Notes under the pieces: model-generated | The model's input: only the letters and a program-made list of their open reading frames with translations | Databases searched by the model: none | What the model was told of the DNA's origin: nothing | NCBI RefSeq assembly: GCF_000423345.1 | Contig: NZ_AUHU01000011.1 | Span: forward strand, 1-64,000 | Source: Marinimicrobium agarilyticum DSM 16975 | GTDB taxonomy: Bacteria; Pseudomonadota; Gammaproteobacteria; Pseudomonadales; Cellvibrionaceae | Direction: 5' to 3' | DNA: 64,000 nucleotides | Part shown: piece by piece, positions 45,832 through 55,052 of the stretch | Position numbering within the stretch: the first letter of the stretch is position 1 | How the letters are laid out: each line of letters begins with the position of its first letter | Made by a program: the position numbers and the translations under genes

Positions 45832-47265
45832 ATGCGACGACTTGGCGATGGACTGTTGGTGGTCGGCCTTGGGCTGTTGTTACTGGTCTGGGCGGGCCTA
45901 TTACAGGCGCAGGCTTCGGAAGAAGCCGTGCCACAGGGGCCCCATGTCGCTGAATTGACGATCGACGGACCCATCGGCCCCGCCACCAAGGATTACCTGC
46001 TCCGCTCTATCGAGGAAGCTGAAGAAAACGGCGCTCACGCCGTACTGATCCGCATGGACACCCCGGGCGGCCTCGACGCCGCCACGCGCGATATCATCAA
46101 AGGCCTTCTGGCTTCACCCCTACCGGTTATTACCTATGTGCACCCCGCCGGCGCGCGAGCCGCCAGTGCGGGTACCTACATTCTCTACGGCAGCCATGTC
46201 GCCGCCATGACACCGTCCACCAGCCTTGGCGCCGCCACTCCTGTGCAGATGGGCGGGCTACCTTCGCCGGGCGGTGAGCCGCAACAGCCCGGCCGTGAGG
46301 AAGGAGCCTCGGAAACCGGGGGCGAAGAAGCGGCCGCGGGCTCTGACGAAAACCAGGACAGCGAGACCACGCCGCAGCCGGGCTCCGCCATGGAGCGCAA
46401 GGTCATCAACGACGCTGTGGCATTTATCCGGGGCCTGGCAGAACGCTACGGGCGCAATGCCGACTGGGCCGAGAAGGCCGTACGCGAGGCAGTCAGCCTG
46501 ACCGCTACAGACGCCCTGGAACAGAACGTCATCGATGTGGTGGCGGACAACCGAGAGGACCTGTTGGCCCAATTGGACGGACGGGAAGTCGAGCTTGAGC
46601 GCGGGCCGGTCACTCTGGCGACGGCGGATCTGCCGATCCGCAGCTACGCGCCGGACTGGCGCAACGAGCTGCTGAGCATCATCACCAACCCACAAGTGGC
46701 GTCCATTCTCCTGCTGATTGGCGTGTACGGTCTGATCCTTGAAGGCTACAACCCCGGCGCCATGGTACCGGGGGTTGTGGGCGTTATCTGTTTATTGCTG
46801 GGGCTTTACGCCCTCCAGGTGTTGCCGGTGAACTACGCCGGCCTCGCGCTGATCGTGCTGGGCGGTTGTCTGATTTTGGCTGAGGCTTTTATCCCCAGCT
46901 TCGGGGTGCTGGGCATTGGCGGGGTGGTGGCGCTGGTGTTCGGCTCCATCATGCTGGTGGACACCGACGTGCCGGGCATGGAAGTGTCCTACGAAATTGT
47001 GGGCGCCGTCGCGGCGGTTGGTTCACTCGCGGTGTTGGGTATCGTCACCATGGTGGGCCGAAGTTTACGGATGCCTCGTCGGGACGCGGCCCACGCGATG
47101 GTGGGCCGCGAAGCCGAGCTGGCCCAAGTGTCCGGACACTCGGGCAAGGTACGCATTGATGGGGAATTCTGGAACGTCACCAGTGAACAACCTTTGACAC
47201 TGGGAGATCAGGTCGAGGTGGTGGATCAGGACGGGCTACACTTGAAGGTTCGCCCAAAGTCGTAA
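45832..47265 (+). CDS. NfeD-family membrane serine protease (ClpP-class)
   Basis: A 477-residue inner-membrane protein. After a signal/TM segment it has the ClpP-like domain with LIRMDTPGGLD and ARAASAGTYI (Ser112 nucleophile) and MERKVIND (Lys190 as the likely partner). Four or so TM segments (about 285-410) and a small OB-fold NfeD domain follow. Between Ser and Lys is an insert of about 50 residues rich in Pro, Gly and Glu (135-187), longer than usual. ATG at 45832 has GAGGAGG upstream. It pairs with the slipin gene downstream, as in many bacteria. Confidence 0.9.
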   Translation: MRRLGDGLLVVGLGLLLLVWAGLLQAQASEEAVPQGPHVAELTIDGPIGPATKDYLLRSIEEAEENGAHAVLIRMDTPGGLDAATRDIIKGLLASPLPVITYVHPAGARAASAGTYILYGSHVAAMTPSTSLGAATPVQMGGLPSPGGEPQQPGREEGASETGGEEAAAGSDENQDSETTPQPGSAMERKVINDAVAFIRGLAERYGRNADWAEKAVREAVSLTATDALEQNVIDVVADNREDLLAQLDGREVELERGPVTLATADLPIRSYAPDWRNELLSIITNPQVASILLLIGVYGLILEGYNPGAMVPGVVGVICLLLGLYALQVLPVNYAGLALIVLGGCLILAEAFIPSFGVLGIGGVVALVFGSIMLVDTDVPGMEVSYEIVGAVAAVGSLAVLGIVTMVGRSLRMPRRDAAHAMVGREAELAQVSGHSGKVRIDGEFWNVTSEQPLTLGDQVEVVDQDGLHLKVRPKS

Positions 47266-47328
47266 TCGGATGTTGAAAAAGTGGTATCTCGCTAACCGTT
47301 TTGAATCACTGAAGAGGGAGTATTCCCG

Positions 47329-48093
47329 ATGATGGTTGAATATTTTTTTGGCATACTGGCAACGTTTGTTGTGCTTCTGCTCGCCTATGCGATTCGCATC
47401 CTGCGCGAATACGAACGAGGCGTGGTGTTTATTCTGGGCCGCTTTCAGTCGGTGAAAGGCCCCGGGCTGGTCATCATCATTCCGTTTATCCAGACGATGG
47501 AGAAGGTGGACCTGCGGACGATTGTGATGGATGTCCCCAGCCAGGATGTGATCAGCCGGGATAACGTGTCGGTGAAGGTGAACGCGGTGGTGTATTTCCG
47601 CGTGGTGGACCCGCAGAAGTCGATCATTAATGTTGAGCATTACTATGAGGCAGTGAGCCAACTCGCTCAGACGACGCTGCGTTCGGTGCTGGGTAAGCAC
47701 GAGTTGGATGAGATGCTGGCGGAGCGGGATAAGCTGAATCAGGATATTCAGGAGATTCTGGATCAAAGTTCTGACAGTTGGGGCATCAAGGTCAGCAATG
47801 TCGAAATCAAGCATGTGGACATTGATGAGAGTATGATCCGCGCGATTGCCCGCCAGGCGGAGGCGGAGCGTTCTCGCCGCGCGAAGGTGATTCACGCGGA
47901 GGGTGAGTCTCAGGCGGCCGCTAAGCTGACGGAGGCGGCGGAGGAGTTGTCGAAGAATCCGAATGCGATGACACTACGTTATTTGCAGACGCTGATTGAT
48001 ATCGCCGGTGAGAAAAACTCCACTATTGTCTTCCCGCTCCCGGTAGATATGATTGGCAGCATCATGGATCAGTTTAAGTCCAGGAACTCTTAA
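47329..48093 (+). CDS. Slipin (SPFH/stomatin/prohibitin domain protein)
   Basis: A 254-residue protein with one N-terminal membrane segment and a Band 7 domain. Typical stretches are [43 protein letters not shown] and [26 protein letters not shown]. It forms oligomeric membrane scaffolds and is the usual substrate/partner of NfeD-type proteases. GAGGGAG precedes the start. Confidence 0.94.
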   Translation: MMVEYFFGILATFVVLLLAYAIRILREYERGVVFILGRFQSVKGPGLVIIIPFIQTMEKVDLRTIVMDVPSQDVISRDNVSVKVNAVVYFRVVDPQKSIINVEHYYEAVSQLAQTTLRSVLGKHELDEMLAERDKLNQDIQEILDQSSDSWGIKVSNVEIKHVDIDESMIRAIARQAEAERSRRAKVIHAEGESQAAAKLTEAAEELSKNPNAMTLRYLQTLIDIAGEKNSTIVFPLPVDMIGSIMDQFKSRNS

Positions 48094-48153
48094 TCACTGC
48101 GGGCTTCCCGGCTCGGGCCTCAGTGCCAATCTATCTTTCCAGCTAATGTAGCT

Positions 48154-48256
48154 CGTAGGGTAGGTAAGCGAAGCGCCACCTACCAAAAAAGTAGGCCCAA
48201 CATACCAACCACAAATACTATTGGTGGGTGGCGGCTAACGCCTTACCCACCCTACG
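48154..48256. repeat. GTAGGG-type dispersed inverted repeat, second copy
   Basis: CGTAGGGTAGGTAAGCGAAG at 48154 and an imperfect inverted partner ending CCACCCTACG at 48256, with about 38 bases between. Same family as 45667-45745 but with TAGGT/GTGGG sequence versions. Confidence 0.65.
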
Positions 48257-48300
48257 CGTTACCGTCCGCTCCGTGCCATCGAATTGGCTCGCAGCTAGAT

Positions 48301-48329
48301 GTAGGGCGGATAAGCGCAGCGCATCCGCC
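48301..48329 (+). repeat. GTAGGGCGG-type repeat, half copy
   Basis: GTAGGGCGGATAAGCGCAGC then GCATCCGCC matches one arm of the repeat at 45667. No inverted partner is seen nearby. Confidence 0.6.
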
Positions 48330-48361
48330 ACTCCCCTCCAACAGTTAGTGGTTGGCACCGA

Positions 48362-48472
48362 GGGTCGGCGTGGGGTTTGCCTTTGCAGGACCGTGGAGCG
48401 GGGGACCCGCGATTCGAGCCTACAGGGATGTATTTACGGCGTGTCCTGCAAAGGCAAACCCCACGCCGACCC
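48362..48472 (+). repeat. GGA-hairpin palindromic element, copy 4
   Basis: Arms 48362-48391 and 48443-48472 pair perfectly over 30 bases. The core is 51 bases, one shorter than the other copies. It has hairpin GCGGG-GGA-CCCGC (48398-48410) and TACA-GGGA-TGTA. CTACAGGGATGT matches the CsrA consensus in 11 of 12 positions. It lies between the convergent slipin and CPXCG genes, in sense with the slipin 3' region. Confidence 0.9.
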
Positions 48473-48494
48473 AGACGAGACGACGGCCACCAAA

Positions 48495-48686
48495 CTACTC
48501 ATTCTCCTGCCGCGCAAACACCTCAACCGCATCGGTCTCATCGATGACCACATCCAACAGAATGGGCTGACAACAGACCTGACAATCCTCCACATACGAC
48601 TGCTCTGAAACCGACGTATCGATCAAAAGCCCAATGGGCTCAGAACAGTAAGGACACAGAATTTTCTTCTCAACCAAGTCCGCCAT
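48495..48686 (-). CDS. CPXCG-motif cysteine-rich small protein
   Basis: A 63-residue protein with two CxxC-type pairs (CPYC near residue 11 and CQVC near 35) typical of the small zinc-binding CPXCG family. Acidic C-terminus. ATG at 48686 has GGGAGG five bases upstream. Function unknown. Confidence 0.85.
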   Translation of the reverse strand: MADLVEKKILCPYCSEPIGLLIDTSVSEQSYVEDCQVCCQPILLDVVIDETDAVEVFARQENE

Positions 48687-48749
48687 AGCAACCTCCCAAA
48701 ACCGCATACAGGGTATCTCTATTGGACGACGTGCGGTCTTCGCCGTTCC

Positions 48750-50363
48750 CTATCGTGACAAAGAGGGAATAGCCGCCATCAACTGACGAGTGTACTCCTC
48801 ATTCGGGTGATCGAAAATCGCCTGAGCATCCCCCGACTCGATTACCTTGCCATCCTTCATGATCATCACCCGGTGGCTCAGGGCGCGGACGACACTCAGG
48901 TCATGGCTTACGAACAGATAGCTTAGCTGACGCTCACGCTGGAGGCGACGCAACAGCTCAATGATGTCCTTCTGAACGGAACGGTCCAGCGCCGAGGTGG
49001 GTTCGTCCAGGATGAGCAGCATCGGGTCCAGGATGAGTGCCCGGGCGATGGCGATTCGCTGCCGCTGCCCGCCGGAAAACTCGCCGGGGTAGCGGTGGCG
49101 GGTGGTCGGGTCCAGTTGCACCGCTTCCATGGCTTCGACCACAGCCTGGTCCAGAGCGCGGGCATCCAGCTTGGTGTGAACCCGCAGCCCCTCGGCGATG
49201 ATCTGGCTGACCGACATCCGTGGGCTCAGACTGCCGTAGGGGTCCTGAAAAATGATCTGCAGCTTTTGGCGCAATGGGCTCATGGCCTTGTGGTCGAGGG
49301 TGTTCAGGTCGAACCGTTCGTTTTCGTCCGACAACCAGATATGGCCCTCGCTCGAAATCAGCCTCAATAGCGCCCGTGAAAGAGTGGTTTTGCCGGAGCC
49401 GCTTTCGCCCACAATGCCCAGGGTTTCTCCCCGCCGTAGTGACAGGGTGATGTCGTCTACGGCTTTGACGTGGTCGTAGACGCGCTTGAAAACGCCTCGA
49501 GTCATAGGAAACCAGATGCGCATCTGCTCGGCCTGTAATAGCATCGGCGAACCCTCGGGGACCGGGTCCGGCTTGCCTTCGGGTTCGGCGTCGAGCAGTC
49601 GTCGGGTGTAGTCGTGTTCGGGAGACTGAAAAACGGCCTCGGTATGGCCGGTTTCCACCACCTCCCCCGCTTTCATGATGGCGACCCGATCGGCGAGGCG
49701 GCGGACAACCGCCAGGTCGTGGGTGATAAATAACACCGCCATATTCAATTCACGCTGCAAGTCCTCGATCAGTTCCAGAACCTGTGCCTGAATGGTCACA
49801 TCCAGAGCAGTGGTCGGTTCGTCGGCAATCAAAAGGTCCGGTTCGTTGATCAGGGCCATGGCGATCATCACCCGTTGCCGCTCGCCTCCGCTGAGCTCAT
49901 GGGGTAAAGCGTCCAGACGTCGTTCCGCATCGCGCAGCCCTACCCGATTCAACCAGTGCAATACGGTCGATCGGGCTTCTTTGCGGGGGAGACCCTTGTG
50001 CAGAAACACCGCCTCGGCTAGCTGCTTTTCAATGGAGTGCAACGGGTTCAGGCTGGTCATCGGCTCTTGGAAAATCATGCTTATCTTCGAGCCGCGCACA
50101 TGCCGCAGCTGGCTTTCGGGGAGTTGAAGCAGGTCCTTCCCCTGAAAGTGGATCGCGCCCTCGGGGTAGCGGACGCTGTGCTCAGGCAGCAGCCGAAGGA
50201 TTGACTGCGCGGTCACTGACTTCCCGGAGCCGCTCTCTCCCACCAGCGCCAGAATCTCTCCTTTGTCGATCGAAAAGCCCACTCCGGAGACCACGGTTTT
50301 GTAGTTGTCTCCCGTGCGAAACTGAACGGACAGTCGGTCGATGGTCAGCAACGATTCAGTCAT
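48750..50363 (-). CDS. yejF: Peptide/microcin C ABC importer, ATP-binding protein
   Basis: A 537-residue protein with two fused ABC ATPase domains. Walker A sequences are GESGSGKSVT (about 37-46) and GESGSGKTTLS (about 320-330). Signatures are LSGGERQRVMIA and FSGGQRQRIAIA. The double-domain form and adjacency to yejE, yejB and yejA match YejF. It powers uptake of oligopeptides (and microcin C in enterics). Confidence 0.93.
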   Translation of the reverse strand: MTESLLTIDRLSVQFRTGDNYKTVVSGVGFSIDKGEILALVGESGSGKSVTAQSILRLLPEHSVRYPEGAIHFQGKDLLQLPESQLRHVRGSKISMIFQEPMTSLNPLHSIEKQLAEAVFLHKGLPRKEARSTVLHWLNRVGLRDAERRLDALPHELSGGERQRVMIAMALINEPDLLIADEPTTALDVTIQAQVLELIEDLQRELNMAVLFITHDLAVVRRLADRVAIMKAGEVVETGHTEAVFQSPEHDYTRRLLDAEPEGKPDPVPEGSPMLLQAEQMRIWFPMTRGVFKRVYDHVKAVDDITLSLRRGETLGIVGESGSGKTTLSRALLRLISSEGHIWLSDENERFDLNTLDHKAMSPLRQKLQIIFQDPYGSLSPRMSVSQIIAEGLRVHTKLDARALDQAVVEAMEAVQLDPTTRHRYPGEFSGGQRQRIAIARALILDPMLLILDEPTSALDRSVQKDIIELLRRLQRERQLSYLFVSHDLSVVRALSHRVMIMKDGKVIESGDAQAIFDHPNEEYTRQLMAAIPSLSR

Positions 50364-50365
50364 GA

Positions 50366-51388
50366 CTAGCGGGTCCGGTTCGGGTCGAGCGCGTCGCGGG
50401 CGGCTTCGCCCACGAATACCAGAAGCGTCAACAGCAGTGAAAGCACAATAAATACGGAAATACCAATCCAGGGTGCGTGCAGGTTGTTCTTCCCTTGGCT
50501 GACCATTTCGCCGAGTGAAGGTGAGCCCGGTGGCAGGCCGAAGCCGAGGAAATCCAGGGCGGTCAGACTGGTAATGGAGCCCACCATAATAAACGGCAAA
50601 AAGGTCACCGTGGCTACCATGGCGTTTGGGAGCAGGTGGCGAAACATCAGGGCCCGGTCAGAGACGCCCAGGGCTCGGGCCGCCAGCACGTAGTCGAAGT
50701 TGCGGGCGCGCAAGAACTCGGCCCGCACCACACCGACCAGAGCCATCCAGCCGAATAGCAGCAGGATGAACAGCAGAACCCAGAAACTCGGGGGAACAAA
50801 GCTGGCGAGAATGATCAGCACAAACAAGGTGGGCACACTGGACCAGACTTCCAGGAGTCGTTGCCCGAACAGATCAATCTTGCCTCCGTAAAAACCCTGA
50901 ACCGCGCCTGCGGCGATACCGATAATCGAGGTCAATACCGTGAGAACCAGACCAAAAATCACGGAGATTCGAAAACCATAGAGCAGTCGGGCCAATATGT
51001 CCCGGCCCTGATCATCGGTCCCCAGCCAATTTTCCGTGGTGGGAGGGCTGGGTGCTGGGGTCGGCAAGTCGTAATTGATCGTGCGGTAGTTGAAACGAAT
51101 CGGAGGCCAGATCATCCAGCCATTGTCCCGAATGAGCTCGGCAATATACGGGTCCCGATAATCCGCCGCCACGGCAAAGTCACCCCCGAACTCCAACTCG
51201 GTATAGTCATTCCAGAGCGGGAAGTAAAGCGAGTCTTGGTAACTGACAAGTAGCGGCTTTTCGTTGGCGATAAAGTCCGACAGGAGACTCACCGCGAACA
51301 GTCCCAGAAAAAGCCACAGGCTCCAATAGCCGCGACGGTTATTGCGGAATCGATGCCAGCGTTCTCGGTTCAGTGGGCTTAACGTCAT
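50366..51388 (-). CDS. yejE: Peptide/microcin C ABC importer permease
   Basis: An inner-membrane permease of about 340 residues with six or so TM segments. TM1 is near residue 25, there is a periplasmic loop with YQDSLYFPLWNDYTELEF, and the permease EAA-type loop is ARALGVSDRALMFRHLLPNA. ATG at 51388 (a TTG two codons upstream is an alternative with a better ribosome site). Two bases separate its stop from yejF. Confidence 0.92.
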   Translation of the reverse strand: MTLSPLNRERWHRFRNNRRGYWSLWLFLGLFAVSLLSDFIANEKPLLVSYQDSLYFPLWNDYTELEFGGDFAVAADYRDPYIAELIRDNGWMIWPPIRFNYRTINYDLPTPAPSPPTTENWLGTDDQGRDILARLLYGFRISVIFGLVLTVLTSIIGIAAGAVQGFYGGKIDLFGQRLLEVWSSVPTLFVLIILASFVPPSFWVLLFILLLFGWMALVGVVRAEFLRARNFDYVLAARALGVSDRALMFRHLLPNAMVATVTFLPFIMVGSITSLTALDFLGFGLPPGSPSLGEMVSQGKNNLHAPWIGISVFIVLSLLLTLLVFVGEAARDALDPNRTR

Positions 51389-51402
51389 GACCAATCGGAA
51401 AC

Positions 51403-52473
51403 CTACCGGGATTCAAAATCAATGCGTGGGTCGACCCAGGTATACGCCAGGTCGCTGATGATGCCGATCAACAGACCAAGCAGGCCGAATATGTACAGGG
51501 TGCCAAACATCACCGGGTAGTCGCGCTGCAGTGTTGACTCAAACCCAAGCAGGCCGAGGCCATCCAGGGAGAAAATTACTTCGATCAGTAGCGAACCGGC
51601 GAAAAAAAGACTGATAAAGGTCGCGGGAAAGCCGGCAATGACAATCAGCATGGCATTGCGGAATACGTGCTTGTAAAGCACGCGCTTTTCGGTCGCCCCT
51701 TTCGCTTTCGCCGTCATCACATACTGCTTGTTGATCTCGTCCAGAAACGAATTTTTGGTCAGCATGGTCAGGCTGGCGAACCCGCCAATGGTCATGGCCA
51801 GAACCGGCAGCGCCATGTGCCAGAAGTAGTCGAGTATTTTCTGATACCAAAGCAGCTCGTCGAAGTTCTGCGACACCAGGCCGCGCAACGGAAACCAGTT
51901 AAAGTAGGACCCGCCCGCGAATAAGATGATCAGCAGGATGGCGAACAGAAAGCTGGGAATCGCGTTGCCAATTACCACCACCCAACTGGTCCATACGTCA
52001 AAGCTAGAATGGTGGCGAACAGCCTTTCGGATGCCCAGTGGGATTGAGATCGTATAGATGAGCAGGGTGCTCCAGAGCCCCAGAGAAATGGAGACGGGGA
52101 GTCGTTCAATGATCAGGTCGATGACTGAACGCGCGCGAAAGAGACTATCCCCAAAGTCGAATCGCAGGTAGCTGCCAATCATCGTCAGATAGCGCTCCCA
52201 TATTGGCTTATCGAAACCGAACTGACGCTCAATTTCAGCGATGACTTCCGGGTCCAGTCCACGGGAGCCACGGCTGTTTCCAGAGTTGGCGACTTCGGAC
52301 GCTTCGCCCGCACCGAGGCGCTGCATGTCGGCCGACTGGATATCCATGCTCTGGGCCAAGGCTTGCTCAACCGGCCCTCCAGGGGCCGCCTGGACAATAA
52401 AAAAATTGAGCGTGATGATGGCCAGCAGCGTTGGGATCAGCAATAACAATCGACGGATCAGGTAAGCGGTCAA
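51403..52473 (-). CDS. yejB: Peptide/microcin C ABC importer permease
   Basis: A 356-residue inner-membrane permease. The N-terminal TM is followed by a loop with [20 protein letters not shown] typical of YejB/DppB, and the EAA loop is [19 protein letters not shown]. The TTG start at 52473 has AAGGAG six bases upstream. A Ser/Gly-rich insert (about 55-70) is present in the first periplasmic loop. Confidence 0.93.
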   Translation of the reverse strand: MTAYLIRRLLLLIPTLLAIITLNFFIVQAAPGGPVEQALAQSMDIQSADMQRLGAGEASEVANSGNSRGSRGLDPEVIAEIERQFGFDKPIWERYLTMIGSYLRFDFGDSLFRARSVIDLIIERLPVSISLGLWSTLLIYTISIPLGIRKAVRHHSSFDVWTSWVVVIGNAIPSFLFAILLIILFAGGSYFNWFPLRGLVSQNFDELLWYQKILDYFWHMALPVLAMTIGGFASLTMLTKNSFLDEINKQYVMTAKAKGATEKRVLYKHVFRNAMLIVIAGFPATFISLFFAGSLLIEVIFSLDGLGLLGFESTLQRDYPVMFGTLYIFGLLGLLIGIISDLAYTWVDPRIDFESR

Positions 52474-52503
52474 CGAAAACTCCTTACTGCGTCTTAACCG
52501 TGT

Positions 52504-54357
52504 TTAGCGTTCGACCGACTTGGCTTTCTCAGCGTCGTACCACCAGGTTTCCAGGCCAAGGTCATACTTGGGGCGCTGCTCTGGGCGGGAAAACTGATTC
52601 CAGTACGCGACCCGGTATTCGCCGGAGTGCCAATGCGGAATAACATAAAAATTCCACAGAGCCAGCCGATCGAATGCCCGGCCATGGGCCAACAGAGCTT
52701 CCGGGTCCTGCTGGTGCTCCACGATTGCCTCCATGAGCGCATCGACTACGGGATCATTCACGGCCGCCTGATTGTAGCTGGAATCCATATAGTCCGAGTG
52801 CCACACGATGGGCAGCGTACTAGAGGGATAAGGACTTGCCTGGAAGCCCCGGTCAATCATGGCGTAATCCTGGTCGCGCATGCGGCTCAAAAATTGAGAA
52901 GAGTCCAACTGGCGCAAGTTGACCTCAATGCCCAAACGCTCCAGGTTGCGCTTGAAGGGCAAGGCATACCGCTCAGTGGTCGGGCTGTAATAAATGAGCT
53001 CGAAGGAAAACGGTTTGCCAGTTTCACCATGCACCATTTTCCCGTCTTTAAGTTCCCAGCCTGCTTCTTTCAAAAGCGCCATAGCTTTGCGTAGGGCGGT
53101 ACGAATGTTGCCGCTACCGTCGGTGACGTTGGGTCGCCATACCTCTCCAAACACCTCTTCGGGAATTGATTCCTTGAAGGGGGTCAGAATGTCTTTCTCC
53201 CTTTCTGATGGCTTGCCTTTCGCCATGTAAGGGGTGTTTTGAAAGTAGCTGACGGTCCGCTCGTACTGGTTGTAAAAAAGGTTCTGGTTCAACCATTGGA
53301 AGTCAAGTGCGTAGTTGAGCGCCTGACGGACTCGCCGGTCCTTAAACAACTCATGTTGCGTGTTGAACACGAAGGCCTTCATAGCCTGCGGTTCACTGTG
53401 AGCCAGCTCTTCTTTCACTATGTCGCCGCGCTTGACGGCGTCGATGTCGTAATCTTCCGCCCAGTGTTTGGCGACGCCTTCTTGCCGGAAGTCGTATTCC
53501 CCCGCCTTGAAAGCCTCTAGAGACACGGTGGTATCGCGGTAGTAGTCATACCGGATAGTGTCGAAATTCATGGTGCCCTTTCGGCTGGGGATATCCTTGG
53601 CCCAATAATCTTTTACCCGCTCATAGGTGACAGACTGGCCCATCTTGTAGCTTGCTATTTTATAGGGGCCTGTGGCGACCGGAGGTTCGCTCAGCGGATC
53701 TTCCAGGCTGCGCTCTTCCCAGTAGTGTTTAGGGAAGACCGTGAGGCTGATCAGGCTGGCGATGTCGTCGCGATTGGGTTCTTTCAAATGAAACTTTACT
53801 CGTTGTTTATCGAGCACTTCCGCTTTTTCCACATTTTTGAAGTATGAACGGAATTGCGGTACACCTTGGGTCATGAACTTGTTGAAGCTGAAAGCGACAT
53901 CTTCTGCCGTAATGGCATTCCCGGAGTGGTCTTGAGCGCGAGGATCAATGTGGAAGATGACCCAGGCGAAGTTTTCCGGGTACTCCAGAGATTCAGCAAT
54001 GAGGGGATAATGAACGTCGATCTCATCCAGACTGGGAACCATCAGGGTGTCGTACAGCTCGTCGCTTCTGACAACGGGGTTGCCCCGCATGGCATAGCGG
54101 TTGAAATTGTCAAACGTACCGACCGAGGAGAGCCGCAGCTCTCCGCCCTTGGGGGCGTTTGGGTTCACGTAGTCAAAGTGTTTGAAGTCGGGCTGATATT
54201 TCGGCGTTCCCTGAACGGCGAAGGAGCGGCTTTTGATGATCTCGACCTCCGGGTCGGTGCTTTTTCCCTTTTCTTCCTCCGCCATGCTCCAGGGACTGAT
54301 CAGCAGCAGCGCGATCAGGAGCGTAGTCCAGCGTTTGACAAGGTTCAGATCGGACAT
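52504..54357 (-). CDS. yejA: Periplasmic peptide-binding protein of the yej importer
   Basis: A 617-residue SBP_bac_5 family protein with a signal peptide ending SMA/EEE. Family marks are AVQGTPKYQPDFKHFDYVNP near the N-terminus, LSSVGTFDNFNRYAMRG and FVFNTQHELFKDRRVRQALNYALDF. It delivers peptides to YejBE. ATG at 54357 with GAGGG six bases upstream is preferred over a GTG four codons earlier. Confidence 0.93.
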   Translation of the reverse strand: MSDLNLVKRWTTLLIALLLISPWSMAEEEKGKSTDPEVEIIKSRSFAVQGTPKYQPDFKHFDYVNPNAPKGGELRLSSVGTFDNFNRYAMRGNPVVRSDELYDTLMVPSLDEIDVHYPLIAESLEYPENFAWVIFHIDPRAQDHSGNAITAEDVAFSFNKFMTQGVPQFRSYFKNVEKAEVLDKQRVKFHLKEPNRDDIASLISLTVFPKHYWEERSLEDPLSEPPVATGPYKIASYKMGQSVTYERVKDYWAKDIPSRKGTMNFDTIRYDYYRDTTVSLEAFKAGEYDFRQEGVAKHWAEDYDIDAVKRGDIVKEELAHSEPQAMKAFVFNTQHELFKDRRVRQALNYALDFQWLNQNLFYNQYERTVSYFQNTPYMAKGKPSEREKDILTPFKESIPEEVFGEVWRPNVTDGSGNIRTALRKAMALLKEAGWELKDGKMVHGETGKPFSFELIYYSPTTERYALPFKRNLERLGIEVNLRQLDSSQFLSRMRDQDYAMIDRGFQASPYPSSTLPIVWHSDYMDSSYNQAAVNDPVVDALMEAIVEHQQDPEALLAHGRAFDRLALWNFYVIPHWHSGEYRVAYWNQFSRPEQRPKYDLGLETWWYDAEKAKSVER

Positions 54358-54458
54358 GGTTACCCTCACGATGGTCGTAGCAGCGGTGTTAGAGTCCGGA
54401 GACGGTCAGATGTTCAAGGCTAAGGTAATTCAGCGCCAATTTCCATCTCTCATCGGTC

Positions 54459-55052
54459 TTACTCGCGTCCCAGTATATCGGACACGCGGCTTCTGAGCAT
54501 GGGAATGATTTCCGCCTCGAACCAGGGATTGCGCCGCAGCCACAGGTTGTTACGGGGGCTGGGGTGAGGCATGGGCAGCTTCTGGGGCCAGTAGTCCCGC
54601 CAGTGGGCGACCCGTTGGGTCAGGGTTTCCCGGCTTTTCCCCAGGTGGTAGGCATGGGCGTACTGGCCGATTACTAGAGTCAGCTCCAGATTTGGGAGCC
54701 TTTCCAGCAGGTGATGGTGCCAGGTCTGGGCGCATTCGGGCCGCGGCGGCATGTCCCCCGAGCGGCCGGTGCCGGGGTAGCAGAAGCCCATGGGGATGAT
54801 GGCCAGTTGCTGGGGGTCGTAAAAGGTGTCGCGATCGATACCCAACCAGCCACGCAGCCGGTCGCCGCTGGGGTCGTTAAAGGGTAAACCGGTTTCGTGA
54901 ACGCGTTTGCCGGGGGCCTGGGCCGCCACCAGAATCCGGGCGGCGGGGTTGAACTGAAGCACCGGGCGCGGGCCCAGCGGCAAGTGTTCGGAGCAGAGTG
55001 TGCATTGGCGCACATCCTTCAATAACGAACGCCAGTCATTGGTCGGGCTCAT
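54459..55052 (-). CDS. Uracil-DNA glycosylase superfamily protein
   Basis: A 197-residue cytoplasmic protein. It has CTLCSEHLPLGPRPVLQ, AAQAPGKRVHETGLPFNDPS in place of the UDG motif 1, and MPHPSPRNN in the motif 2 region. Only two Cys are seen near the N-terminus, so the Fe-S cluster of family 4/5 enzymes is probably missing. It fits the small UDG-like family of unproven activity. Confidence 0.85.
   Translation of the reverse strand: MSPTNDWRSLLKDVRQCTLCSEHLPLGPRPVLQFNPAARILVAAQAPGKRVHETGLPFNDPSGDRLRGWLGIDRDTFYDPQQLAIIPMGFCYPGTGRSGDMPPRPECAQTWHHHLLERLPNLELTLVIGQYAHAYHLGKSRETLTQRVAHWRDYWPQKLPMPHPSPRNNLWLRRNPWFEAEIIPMLRSRVSDILGRE

Noticed and set aside
36670-48472. The four GGA elements as a CRISPR array
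   Set aside because: Copies are separated by up to 8 kb, lie in both orientations, have no spacers and no cas genes nearby.
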